Source of the DNA: Cycas panzhihuaensis
Taxonomy: Eukaryota > Cycadophyta
Direction: 5' to 3'
Length of the DNA stretch: 64,000 bases
NCBI GenBank assembly: GCA_023213395.1
Contig: CM041465.1
Span: 138,081,741-138,145,740, forward strand
Shown here: one piece after another, positions 1 through 11,235 of the stretch
How positions within the stretch are numbered: position 1 is the first letter of the stretch
Layout: each line of letters begins with the position of its first letter
Program-made: the position numbers and the translations under genes
Notes under the pieces: generated by a model
Told to the model about the DNA's origin: nothing
Seen by the model: the letters and a program-made list of their open reading frames with translations, nothing else
The model's database searches: none

Positions 1-278
1 TCGGATAACGAGAAGGAAAACGGTAAGTATAAATAGGCAAAAGAATTGTGGAGGTCAAGTCTGATAATGTGTGACATATGACTGTCACACCAGATGCCTT
101 TCCATTGGCAGTAGTCGTCTCCCTTCCATGAAGACAATTTGGGTGTGGGGTGCGCAGCCTTCACTTTAAGCAGAGCCAACCTCTCCTCGTTTAAACATGA
201 AGCCATTATCATAGGAGACAATATTGTTCCACACCATAGCACTGCAAATAGCAACAATATTGTTGACCTAAATTCCAT
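1..278 (-). CDS. LRR receptor-like protein, N-terminal part (runs off the left edge)
   Basis: Seen: from an ATG at 278 down to base 1 the minus strand is open for 92 codons. It starts MEFRSTILLLFAVLWCGTIL, a hydrophobic signal peptide, followed by CLNEERLALLKVK, LSSWKGDDYCQWKGIWCD and HIIRLDL. This is the LRR N-terminal cap (Cys, ER.ALL.fK, LSSW, C.W.G..C) that precedes the repeats of plant receptor-like proteins and LRR receptor kinases. Known: such proteins are secreted to the plasma membrane and sense ligands or pathogen signals outside the cell. Inference: more likely a receptor-like protein than a kinase, because the spacer after LDL resembles those with a long insert before the first repeat, but the C-terminus is outside the window. 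It is the only non-transposon gene seen. The ATG was chosen because it opens the signal peptide and no earlier in-frame ATG is plausible. Function beyond the class cannot be given. Confidence 0.88.
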   Translation of the reverse strand, partial: MEFRSTILLLFAVLWCGTILSPMIMASCLNEERLALLKVKAAHPTPKLSSWKGDDYCQWKGIWCDSHMSHIIRLDLHNSFAYLYLPFSFSLS

Positions 279-384
279 CGACTTATTTTGTTATTTCTCT
301 CACACTTCCACCTGTGGAAGAGTTATCAAATATTCTTAAAATTAAATCAACATAAGTCAAATTAATTATTCAAAATAATTAAAA

Positions 385-394
385 TATTTATATA
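385..394 (-). promoter_or_regulatory. Probable TATA box of the LRR gene
   Basis: The minus strand reads TATATAAATA about 107 bp upstream of the ATG at 278, a spacing that would give a short leader of roughly 75 nt. Between them, 305-320 is a perfect inverted repeat (cttccac, ct, gtggaag) that would sit in the 5' leader. The surroundings are very AT-rich, so a chance match is possible. Confidence 0.45.
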
Positions 395-399
395 TCAAT

Positions 400-2660
400 T
401 TATAATTAAAATAAACAAATAAAACAACAAATTAGATACACAAAAGCAACTAGTTTTTCATCATTAAACACATTCACCAATAATTGTTCCTGGTGATTCT
501 ATGTCTTCCAAACTCTCATAGAACAATAATTCCATTATGTACTAGAAACAAGAAGAGAAATTTGTAGAACAAAGAGACCATTCATACATCTATTTTTCTA
601 TTCTATATTTATTATAAAAGAACACAAGATATTAGTAAAATTTAGGTTGAGAATTAAAATTAAAAGATGAGGCAAACTATCACATTTATGATACATGGTA
701 AGCAATTGTTTTCTTCTTATTCAAGAACATATGAGGAAAATAAGACATAATATTGCTTTTAAACAATCTTCATTGAAAATAATGAAAACACTTCATGTAA
801 AGGGAAAAAATTTAAAAAAAAAAAATCAAAACAAAATTAGTACATTCATCTACGGACGTACTCACCAATAGCTAGCTATTGATCTTTAATTCCCAAAGCT
901 TTCGGTATAAAAGATAATACAAGATCAATTGTATCATAGAATGGAACCCCAAAAGGCTCTTATAGGCTAAAGATGACAATAGCATTGGTGTTTGTTTTTC
1001 CTACTCTTAGGTCGAGGAAAAATAAGAAATTAGCAAAACAGCGTATGACTTAGACTATCGAAAAGTAAAACAATAAGATAGAAAACTCTTGCATTTCAAA
1101 TACAACATTGCTAAATTATTTTTTAGTGATAAGATATTACATTTCAAACAGCCATGGTTCGATTTTTCCTCTTTTGGTCAAGAACATGTAAGAAAATATG
1201 GTAGGTGGGCAGAAGATTCTAGTGCAACATTCAAATCTAAGAGGTGACTTCATATAGTCAAGATATTGAAGAAAATATGCAACTAAATACTTATAGAAAC
1301 AGACGCATAATATTTTTTTTTATACAAACTAATAAAAGGAATTTATATTTCTCTAAAGCAAATTTTGTTCAATATTATATTATTCATGGTGATGAAGGCT
1401 ATAAATTTGTTTTATAACAATATTTTTTTATATTAATATATTAAATATAAATATTGTAATGTGCAATAATGTGGATTGATGATTTCTTTATTTTGCTTGT
1501 ACTCACACATCCAATTACTCTACTTTGAGTAATAAAAAGTAAGAGAATTCAGTAGTGGCAAAGAAAAACAAAAGAAAACTACCCATTAAAATAAAGAACA
1601 AACACATCATATAATGAATGAGAAGTAACAACTTACATAAGATAATGATAATGCATCATATATTCCACCACTCTTGGTCAATACAAGTGTGATTTATAGG
1701 GTTGTGAATAAAAGTTAAAGTATGATATAGCAAACTATTACATTTCAATATGACATACCTTAATTATTTCCTCACTAGTCAAGGATAAATGAGAAAATAA
1801 GACATATAGTACAAGTTGAGGAAGTAATGTTTCACGGCGATGACAAGAAGAAAAATCAAAGCATCACAGGCAAACAAAGCTTCTAGACATGAAGAAAAAT
1901 CAAAGCATCTAGAAGCATTAGTAATCTAGACAAGCATAAAGCTTCTAGACAAGAAGAAAATCAAAGCATATAGAAGCATTAGTAATCTAGACAATTACAT
2001 AATTTTCTTCCTACAATACCAATAAATGTGTATATATACTTATGAGATGGAAAGAATCATATCAACATAATCTTCAGATTGGAAATATATTTATGTAGGT
2101 TTTATAAAGCAAATGCATGTGATTTTTCTCCATCTAAATTGGTAAAAAGGAAGTTTATTCTAGTTTACATTTATTTTAATAAAATTTCACTAGATATTAT
2201 GTTGTTCATGATAATTAAATTGAAAGTTATGAATTTGGAAATATAATATAATATATATTTTTATTAGTATGTTGAAAAAAGAAATTATGATGTATAATAA
2301 CGTGTTATGGCAATTCCATTCTTTTGTTTGTATTCACACATCAATAATAATATCGTTATAACTTTGTTTTCAATAATAAAAGGAAAGATAATGCTTTAGT
2401 AGCGAAAAAGAAAAGCAAAAACTATTCATTGAAATAAATGGCAATTGTATCATATAATGGAATAATGAAATTAGTTTATCATAAAGATAATAATAATGCT
2501 AAAAATAAGCTAGCAAATTACCCTTTTAAGGAAAATCCACAAATAAATACTCCATTATTATTTCAAATAAATGTCTAATTATGTTATTACACCATGATGT
2601 GCATTTAAATATGGCAATCATAATATTTTAACCACTAAATTATGCATGATACAAGTAAAT
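400..2660. repeat. AT-rich upstream region with diverged long repeats
   Basis: No gene is visible. Two kinds of diverged direct repeat can be read. Block X (gcaaacta..acattt, then a 'tcaagaacat..gaaaata' end) occurs near 672-758, 1131-1200 and 1728-1815. Block Y (ends with an 'actcacacatcc / attcacacatc' stretch, then a 'taataaaa.g..ag' stretch and 'catcatataatg') occurs near 1340-1655 and again near 2150-2500. Similarity is by eye and low. At least the right-hand part should belong to the 3' LTR of element D, which begins at 2688 and reads leftwards; its far end could not be fixed. Confidence 0.5.
1879..1993. repeat. 62-bp tandem repeat, two copies plus a partial
   Basis: Copy 1 (1879-1940) and copy 2 (1941-about 1993) both start gcttctagaca, run through 'gaagaaaa..tcaaagcat' and end 'agaagcattagtaatctagac'. 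A partial third copy (gacaagaagaaaaatcaaag) sits just before, from about 1846. Each unit carries CTTCTAGA near its start and TCTAGAAG (or TATAGAAG) in the middle, so each could fold on itself. Confidence 0.8.
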
Positions 2661-2677
2661 ATTAGATATTTAACAAT

Positions 2678-2698
2678 ATCTTTTAACATCCCCATAAT
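2678..2698 (-). other. Polypurine tract and 3' LTR start of copia element D
   Basis: Read on the minus strand, a purine-rich stretch (attatgggga, 2698-2689) follows the RNase H end of element D and is at once followed by TGTTAAAAGATATT (2688 leftwards). That is the usual arrangement of polypurine tract and LTR start in copia elements. The LTR extends left towards at least 2.3 kb; no 5' LTR partner was identified. Confidence 0.5.
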
Positions 2699-5600
2699 AT
2701 TGACTTTAAGAGGTATAAAAGGCATCATTATTTCAACCCCTACTTGATGATTTTAGTTATTTCAAGGATTTCTTAAAGCTTGCTAAACTTGTCATTGGTA
2801 AGTGGTTTGGTGAAGACATCTGATATCTATTCGAAGGATAAATTTCCAACTAAATAGTTCCATTACTAATCGGGTCATATATAAAAATATGTATAGTTTA
2901 ATATACTTAATATTTGAGTAATGTGCATGATTCTTGATAACATAAATAACTCTTTAATTATCAATATGTAATATGATAAACATTTTCAAGGAAAAACCAA
3001 TTTCATCAAGTAAAGGTTTGATCCACAAAGTTTCTTTGATTAACTTAACTAATGTATGATATTTAGCCTCAATAATAGAAAGAGTAAGATATTATGTCTT
3101 CATATTTGAACTATATGATAGGACAAACCAAGATGAAAAATATAACTCGTTGTTGACTTTCTTCTACCAATCACCTGTCTAATTAAAATCTGAATAGCTA
3201 ATCAACTCAAAATCACCATCAAATTATTCATATTAAAGATCATGATGGATAATACCTTAAAGATATTGTAGAATTTTCTTAACATCATTACAATAAGATT
3301 CATAAGGGTCCCACATAAATCGAGAATAAACACCAATTGCGTATGAGATGTTAACTCAGTATATCTAATATATCAAATTATTAGTAATTACTAATATAAA
3401 ATGACCTTAATTAGGGAGAATCATAAATGATGTTGAGTTTACTCCACTTAAAATGAGTAAGGAGTAGGCTTGCAAGCATCCATTCTAAATTTCTTAAGTA
3501 AATCTATAATGTAGTTAGGTTGTGAAATTGAAAGACTACTATTTATTTGAAACTTGAAATTTAAGAAAATAACAAAGTAAGCCAAAATCAATCATCTCAA
3601 AATTATTCTTCATGTCATTCTTAATATATAAATAGAAGTAGTATTATAACTAATGATGACCATATCATCTACATAAAGAACTAGAAGTGTAATCTTATTA
3701 CCTTGACATCAAAAACAGAGATTGGAATCACTCACACATCTAGAAATCCATGATTAATAAGATAATGATACTTATTAATTTTTTTTTAATATTTAGCCTT
3801 AAATGCTTATTTCAAACAATACAAAGACTTCTTGGATTTACAAACTAGATCATAACTAAATTCATAATTAGGAGGTTAGACCATGCAACTTTGCTCTTTA
3901 AGATCATAATTTAAAAAAGATTTTTGACATCATTTGATGAAATTACAATATAAATTTAATATCAAAATAAAACTTGATAATATTTATTTTAGTAATCATA
4001 GGAAAAGTCTCAATATAATTAACTTTATCGATTTCTAAGAAACCTCTAGTTACCAATCTACCTTTATATTTCTTAATATCATAATCAAAATAAAATTTTG
4101 TTTAATAGACCCATTTGCAACTAGGTTCTTATAAAGGGGAAAAACATTGCCTCTTATATAAATTTTTTATCAAAGCATCATACTACTCAGCCATAGTAGC
4201 ATTCTAAAAGGGATTGTCTTTAACCTCATCAAAAGATTCAGAGTCTTCAAGTTCTATTTCCTTGTCCATAAGAGCATAATTAGCTTGAAGCATTTAAGTA
4301 AAGTCCTTTTAGGAGTGAAAAATTATACATATCAAAATTAATTATGGTAGTGTTTTTGAAACCATTTAGGTTGTCTTTGAGTATTTGAAGTTTCAACATC
4401 TAAATTTACATTATGAGAATTAGCTAAATCATATTAATGACCACCACAAATGTGAGAGATAGAAGGAGAAGAAATATGACCACTTGAGATAGAAATACTT
4501 GAGCCAAAAGTAATGCCATGAGATGGAATATGAGTAATGTTATTTATAAGAGGAAGCAAAGAAGCACTAACATACTCATGAGAAGGATAAATGCTTATAA
4601 ACCATTCTCATCAACCTTAGCATAATGTAATAAATACTTTATTAGAAGTAAGATCAAAGTGTTTATACATTTTATACTCTTTACTACAACTAATAAAGAT
4701 ATATCTTGTACTTTTTTAATCTAATATTTTCCTTCATTTATTAGAAATATAAGGTTGTAGAACACTACAAAAGATCTAGAGATATGGCACTATAGGTTTC
4801 CTACTCAACTATTTTCTTCAAGTTAATGTTAAAACAATACTAACATGTAGATGATTTAATCGATAATTAGTACAAATGATGATTTCAACCCATAAATTTA
4901 GTTCTAATCCCTTAAAATATAGTATGTAATATGCCATTTTAACAAGAGTTATGTTTTTCTTCCATACTACACCATTTTATTGAGGGTATATATAATAGAA
5001 TATCGAAAATGAATGTCATTCTTCTTTCCAAGATCTAAAAACTAATTATTAATGTATGATATTGGCTTCAACATATTGATTTATAACCAAATTGATTACA
5101 GAAAGGGGTTTGAATTTAAGAAATCTATTAAACAAATCACTTTTTTGTTTAAGAATATAAATCCAATATTTATATGAAAAATCATCAATGAAAGTAAGTA
5201 GAAATTTTCTTCTTAATATAGAAGTTACTTGAAATGGTCCACAAATATTAAAGTGTATCAACTCAAGAGAATATTAGGCTTTAAAAATAACCTCAGGAAA
5301 TAAAGAATCTATGTGACATTTCTTATAATACATTCCTCACAGGCATAATATATTATGGGGAGATTATGAAATAACTATATTATGCTTTTGCAAAATATTT
5401 AATTACCCATAGTTGATATTACCAAATAAAAAATGTTATAACTTATTAAAAGAATCAAAATAAGCAATGTCTGAAGAAAAAGCAAATCTCATACCATATT
5501 CTTAAACATCACACCTTCTACTAGTCCATTCATATCATATAGGTTATATAAACCATTGTTATAATCATTAGTACCTAAAGTAATAACAACCCTATAACGA

Positions 5601-5707
5601 TCTCCGTAATTCCTTTTTTACAAAACCTTTTTTTTGTAAATTCAACCTTATAATTTTTTTGACAAAGTTGGTAAACAAAGAGAAGATTGGATTTGAAACC
5701 CAATAGA
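2699..5707 (-). pseudogene. Copia element D: integrase, reverse transcriptase and RNase H, decayed
   Basis: A minus-strand Ty1/copia pol read from right to left. Near 5700-5640 is the end of protease/pre-integrase (GFKSNLLFVYQLCQKNYK). Near 5345-5310 is a Cys pair of the GAG-pre-integrase (CEEC). At 5261-5150 the integrase core start reads HFNICGPF and LLTFIDDFSYKYW. At about 3890-3800 is RT (KSLYCLK, where KSLYGLKQAP is usual). The RT catalytic box at about 3691-3662 is intact (LVLYVDDM). The RNase H end at 2825-2768 reads ISDVFTKPLTNDKFSKL. Many stops and frameshifts interrupt it, so it is dead. Its protease continues at 17498-17452 and then at 35180-35019, because elements A and C inserted into it. 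It is the oldest layer of the nest. Confidence 0.85.
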
Positions 5708-5992
5708 TGTTGGAATAATGCCTATATTAGGGCACACATCCACCTTGGGGAGATTACGCATATTAGGGTGATAAGATAGATTAATGGAGATATTATGGTT
5801 GCAACATGTTAGGTGTTTGTTAACACCAGTCGATGATAGACCTTGAGAGGTGTGATGAATCCCTCTTGGTCTCACTTATTTATTCAAGTGGTTCAAAGAA
5901 CTTGGTATTCATCAACACCACCATTCTCACGGAATGTTGGTAGTGCCTTCTCTTACATTTTATTCTACTCCCTTTATCCCCTAATTCCATCA
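5708..5992 (+). repeat. 5' LTR of element A
   Basis: Starts tgttggaataatg and ends attccatca; pairs with 17168-17451. Shared stretches include ttggtctcacttatttatt, gaatgttggtagtgcc and ttattctactcc. Confidence 0.9.
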
Positions 5993-5994
5993 TT

Positions 5995-6007
5995 TGGTAT
6001 CAAAGCT
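5995..6007 (+). promoter_or_regulatory. Primer binding site of element A (initiator Met tRNA)
   Basis: tggtatcaaagct starts two bases after the LTR end. It differs by one base from TGGTATCAGAGC, the usual plant copia site complementary to initiator Met tRNA. Confidence 0.85.
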
Positions 6008-8176
6008 ATCGTTTAGGTATTCAAAGCCATCATTTAAGTGTTCAGAGTCACATTTGGATGAGCCATTTATGAAGGAGTTCGTCACATGCACTAGTATATG
6101 TATGATTTCTCATTTATTTATATACACGCTTTCCTTCTTTTGTTTAACCTATTTATCATTTATTACTTGAATCTCAATCACTTCTAATAGGCACTAGTGC
6201 TTATGCATTTATGTGTGATTTACTCTGTTCTCTTAATCTCTCCATGAACAACTCGCATTTACATCCTTGAGTCTTTGCGAAAATAATGAAACCTATTCAT
6301 TTCCATTTAAAAGTCTACTTGAGAACCTGTTAAGGCCCATCTTAAATATACATCAAAGTCTATTTTTTTTGCTCCAATTTCCATTTTAGGTATGCTTTAG
6401 CTCATTTATCTCTAGTTCTGTCTACATCTATTGTTCATGTGTGGATACTTATGACTCCCATTTTTTGAGTGAAATCTTATGTACGTACACTACTCTATTA
6501 ATTGCATTAAGGATTTATAAGAAACCTATGATTGAAAGCCATAAACCACATTTATGGATTCTTTTTATCCATGCCCTTCATTATTGTTCTAATTTTATCT
6601 ATTTTATTGGATCAATAGTTGTATTTATATACAACACAAATTTACAAAAACTACCTTTACATTTTACACATCTGATTGTAATAAAACATCCCATTGAGGC
6701 AGAGTAAGGATTGCATACGTAAATATAGCCATGGTAGGTTGACTCCCTCCAAAGGGATAAAACTTATCTATGTCTTCCCTATCCTCGCCATTATCGTTGT
6801 CCCACAAAGATTAAAAATAGACTATGTAGTAAGGTGTAGGTCTTATAAATAATTATGCGATCTTTTTTTTATACATCCTTGTAATGATTGCATGAAAAAT
6901 AGTACACAAATCCCATTAACATCAATGTGGATTTCATAATATTTACACAATATTTACATCTACCTTATTCCTCAACTTTATAAAGTATTTACACATTTTT
7001 CCTAAATATTTACATATAAACTTTTATTTGCATCTTTTCTGATATTTAAATGTTTGTGCCACTTTTTGCATAAGATATGATAGTTGCATCTATCTTGATC
7101 TTGTCAGTTTGTAGTCTTTGCAATTCATATATACTTGAGTATTTTATGTTACTGATTGGTATTATCGACACCATCAGTTGACTGAATATATCAAGTCACT
7201 CACGCATTTATTCCAATATGTTTATCCCAAGCATCGTGGGCTTATACATCTTGGCTTGCGTAATGATAAGCATATACTGTACAATGATAGTAATGATTTT
7301 ATAAGGCCATGTTTAAGTGTTTAATGCCATGGAAAATCCTCCTTTCTTGCTCTTGGGCATCATATGCTTAACTAAGATAGTCTCAAGTTACATGATTATT
7401 TCAATGTATTATTTGAATTATTTGTATATATCTCTAGCAAATCCTTTGGTTGCATATTTAATCTACAAGTCATATTCGATGCACAAGTGACTAAAAGACC
7501 ATTTTTTTCAAAGGGGCTAATTTATTTTTCAAGGAGTCTATATCGAAACAAGTACTTATTTACCTTGATAGTGATGTCAATCACTAACAAGGGTCATTTT
7601 AAGTTCTACTAGCTCTAAAGCATTCTACACTTCCCCCCAAACAAAATGAGTGGTCCTATGGCTATGTTTGGTCTTTATTTGACAATATTTTTAATGACTG
7701 AAAGTTGATGTAAAGTTTCTTTGTAGTTCATGTACTAAAGGGCTCTTTATCCTTCTTAACCTTCTTATACTTTTTAATACATAACTTGGTCATATAAAGT
7801 TAGAATTAAGTGTCATTTGAGGCGTTAGGCTCATATTTTAATACCCTATTGAGTGGATGATCTTTTAAATTTTTTTGAAGTTATTTGATGTAATATTTTA
7901 TTAACTAAAGTTGATGCTAATTTTAAACTTCCTATGAGATGACCCTTAAATAAGTATAGCAAAAATTTAGTTTGTAATAATCATTAATATAAAAATCTTG
8001 CTTTGGAGGAGGTTAAGTCCCAATTAGGACACTTGTGCATGTCTTAAAGATGAAAAAGTACAAGTTTTATTTGTGATTTTAAGTGTCTTTATTACCTTGT
8101 TTAAATGATTTTTAATATTTTTTTTCAAGTACTTTACTTTTTTAAATAATTTATTTTTAAGGTAATTTTCTTCATT
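6008..8176 (+). other. Untranslated leader of element A
   Basis: About 2.2 kb of AT-rich sequence between the primer binding site and gag. It has only chance open frames (for example 6441-6707) and no recognisable domain. Element B has a leader of similar length before its gag. Confidence 0.6.
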
Positions 8177-9180
8177 ATGGCCTCAAGTATAAGTAATGTA
8201 ATGGTGCTAAAGTTTAATGGTACCAACTTTTTGAATTGGAGTAGAAGAATGAAATCCATTTTTGTATCTAAGAATATGTGGGACTTAATTAAAACAGGTT
8301 ATGGAGCACTTGAAGCCAATACCACTTAAGACCAAAATATGACCTATAAGGAGAATGAAAAGTAGGATAATGGAGCTTTTATGTTTATCTTATGTGCATT
8401 GGAGGATTATATTTTTCTAGGGGTGAGTGAAGCATCTACATCAAAAGAGGTATGGGATGTATTGAACACCACTTATGAAGGAGCAACTACATCAAAACTC
8501 CAAATATTGAGGAGTAAGTTTGAGAAGTGAATGACTTCATAACAAAAATCTAAGGCCTAGTCAATCAAATAAAGGCTTTAAGAGAAGTTATTCTGGGAAA
8601 GAGTGGTCAGAAGATCTTGAGATGTGTTAGTAATATTAAAAGATTTAAGATGGTTGCCATAAGTATTGAGATCTCCGAGGCCTTACCCTCAAAATTGATT
8701 AATTGAGTGTAATGCTACATGTTGTTAAGGAGAAAAAAGAGAGAAGTAAATTTCTAGAGCATGTATTTACGATGAGTAAAATTGATATAATGCCTCATTT
8801 TAAGGACAAATTTCTAAGGAAGAAGATAATCTCCTGAAGAAGAGGTCAATGACCTAGAATCAAAATTAATTTTATCGAAGACAGATTAAATATCGAGACA
8901 AGGATAATATCATCGAGGATAAAGCTATTTTCATCAAGGTCAAAATCAATTTCAAAGTCAAGGATAAAGATATTTTCAAGGCTAATTTAATCAAGGCCAC
9001 AGATAAAATTATGGACCTTAAGGAAGAGGTAAAGGCCAAAGTCAAAGAGGTAGAAACTAAAGATAAAGGGAAGAAGTCATAAGGGAGAGAGCAGTCAATG
9101 TTCCTATTACCATAAAATTGGGCACTTAGAAGAAAATTATTTTACAAAAAGATTTGATTTACAAAAGGGACTTTTAATAT
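8177..9180 (+). pseudogene. gag of element A, with stops
   Basis: The frame from ATG 8177 begins MASSISNVMVLKFNGTNF, then NWSRRMKSIFVSKNMWDLI, ALEDYIFLGVSEASTSKEVW and TTYEGATTSKLQILRSKFE. This is the copia gag domain (UBN2 type), which coats the element RNA in virus-like particles. A zinc-knuckle relic at 9099-9140 reads CSYYHKIGHLEENYF; the second and fourth metal ligands, normally Cys, are Tyr. Several in-frame stops (TAA, TAG) show it is not functional. Element B carries the same gag at 23950. Confidence 0.85.
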
Positions 9181-10247
9181 AATTATTGAAGAAAGGAAAA
9201 ATGAAAGACTTTTTCTATAAAGTTTAATGGCAAATGAGGAAGAAGGCAATTAGTATAAAGACTTAGGATGTTCTACCTATATGATACATAGAGAAGAGTG
9301 GTTGAAAGAATTGGATAACACTAAAAGAAGTAATATTATGTTTAGTGACAATATCACTCAAGCTGTGGTTGTAGAAATATTTCCATACAAATAGATTTTG
9401 GAGAAATAAGGTGTATTAATAATATACTTTAGATGCCGATCTAAAAAAAAATTGTTATAAATATGATGAAATGATGAGTAAAACTACAAGGTAATATTTG
9501 ACAATAGAGTGCGATCAAAGATAAGCCGAGGAATAAAGTAATAGTGGCTAAGGGACAAATGAATAGTGATAAATTATTCAAACTAATTATCCCCCTAATT
9601 GATTATTATGCCTTAAAGGTTTCAACCAATATGGATAATAAAACATGACCCAAAAGACTTGGCCATATGAACTATAATAGTTTGGACTTAATGAAAAAGA
9701 TGGAAATGGTGATAGGACTACCTAATATTAAACATGATCAGGAATTGTGTGAAGAGTGTATACTTAGTAAACAATAAAGGCATGATTCCTTAATAGAAGT
9801 TATAGGGACAATGGGCCTCTTTAATTAGTATATATATAGATTTATGTGGTTCGATGGATGTGGCTTTACTTAGAGGACTCGTGTATCATGATCTTCAATG
9901 ATGAATTCATAAGAATAACTTAGATTTTGATTCTCAAGTGCAAGTTAGATGCACTCTAATCCTTCAAAAGTATGGTTAAAGATAAAGTGGAGTTAAAATT
10001 TTAACCTTAAGATTAGATAATAAGGGAGAATCTATTTTAAATAATTTTAAAGATTATTGTAAATATTTTTGGGATAAGAAATATTTTAAAGATTTTCATA
10101 AATATTTAATAGGGTTGCAGGAAGAAAGATCAAGACTATTATTAAGATGGCAAGAAGTATATTTAAGGATAAGCATCAAGGTAATGAATATTGGGCATAA
10201 GCTTTATATATACTTATTTATTTGTTGAATAAGTATACCACTAAAGT
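9181..10247 (+). pseudogene. Protease and first part of integrase of element A
   Basis: Decayed copia protease, pre-integrase and integrase core. Readable pieces are LGCSTYMIHREEW-like protease text near 9260-9300, a pre-integrase piece near 9640-9790, and the integrase segment ending ALYILIYLLNKYTTKV at about 10200-10247. The LINE follows immediately. The integrase resumes at 14763 with VVRWVALKAL and then HLRVFGCIVHAR. Confidence 0.75.
10231..10247 (+). repeat. Left target-site duplication of LINE-1 copy
   Basis: aagtataccactaaagt, repeated exactly at 14746-14762 after the A-rich LINE tail. Confidence 0.95.
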
Positions 10248-10529
10248 TAGAGAGGGAGGTTACTGTAAAGGATGAGTAGAAGATGGGGAGATTCGAGGCG
10301 GAGGAGGGTGGGACACCTGAATGGGTTTCAAAAAGCACTACATCAGAGGTGAGGAAGGCCCCAGACTATGGGATGGAGAAGAAGGTGGGCGGGGCATACT
10401 AGAAAGGCCAGCAGGGAGAAAGAAACACAGGCGGATAGACACAGGGGTGCAGAGCACGTTGAAAGAGGGGACCTTTAGAAGGCCTAATCTCGAGTAGGAG
10501 AGGTTGAGGGGCAGAAGCCTGGGTCATCT

Positions 10530-11235
10530 ATGAAGGTCCTTTCTTGGAATATCACGGGGCTAAATGCCCCATCTAAGCAAAGATTAGTTAGAGAGCTTAG
10601 GATTAGGTCGGGAGGGCGATATTGTACTCTTCGCCGGGAGACAAAAGTGGAGGCAGTTAAGGAAGCGAGGTGCTTAACAAGATTTGGAGGAAGGGGATGG
10701 GAAGACAAGTGCGAGGTTCGGCGGGCTCGAGGGCTAGCTTCTACATGGAACCCAAGAAGATGGAGGGGTTGGGAGTGTGTGAGTGAACACTTCCTTACTA
10801 TTAGGCAGTTAGTGCCTCTACTAACAAGGAGTGATGAATCACCAACATCTATGCCCCTAATTTGGTACGAGGAGGAGGAGATTATGGGAAGATGCGGTGG
10901 AAATCCACTGAGATTGGGGGAGGTCACAGGCGGTGGCGAGATTTCAACTCCCCTATGCCGTAAGAGAGAAGAGAAGGAAGGTGGGCAAGAGGGGTGGTCT
11001 AGAAGTATGTCTGATTTGGGCATGTTCTTGCAATCGGGCGGGTTGATGGATGTTCCTCTCAGGGGAGCCAGGTTCACCTGGTCCAACAGGCGATTAGGAC
11101 ATAATCATATACAATGTAGACTGGACAAGATGTTAATAAACTATGACTGGGCCTGTCACTTTGAAGGAGTGAAAGTGGAGCCCTCCGGAAGGTGGGGTGG
11201 ACCATGCGCCTCTCATTTTGGAGGGGTGGGTTAAG
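10530..11235 (+). pseudogene. LINE ORF2 endonuclease (AP-endonuclease type), damaged
   Basis: From ATG 10530 the frame opens with MKVLSWNITGLNAPSKQRLV, the usual start of an L1 ORF2 endonuclease, which nicks the target DNA to prime reverse transcription. It continues to LMDVPLRGARFTW and LDKMLINYDW. The central part around the GDFN motif (near 10930-10960) is shifted out of frame and the final SDHSP-like motif is lost, so it cannot be active. About 280 bp before this ATG look like the end of ORF1 by comparison with the other LINE. Confidence 0.85.

Noticed and set aside
139-339. Plus-strand open frame at the left edge
   Set aside because: It lies opposite the LRR receptor start on the minus strand, which has a clear signal peptide and LRR cap; the plus-strand translation has no recognisable domain.
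10484-11086. 200-codon minus-strand open frame
   Set aside because: It lies opposite the LINE endonuclease, whose motifs are clear on the plus strand.
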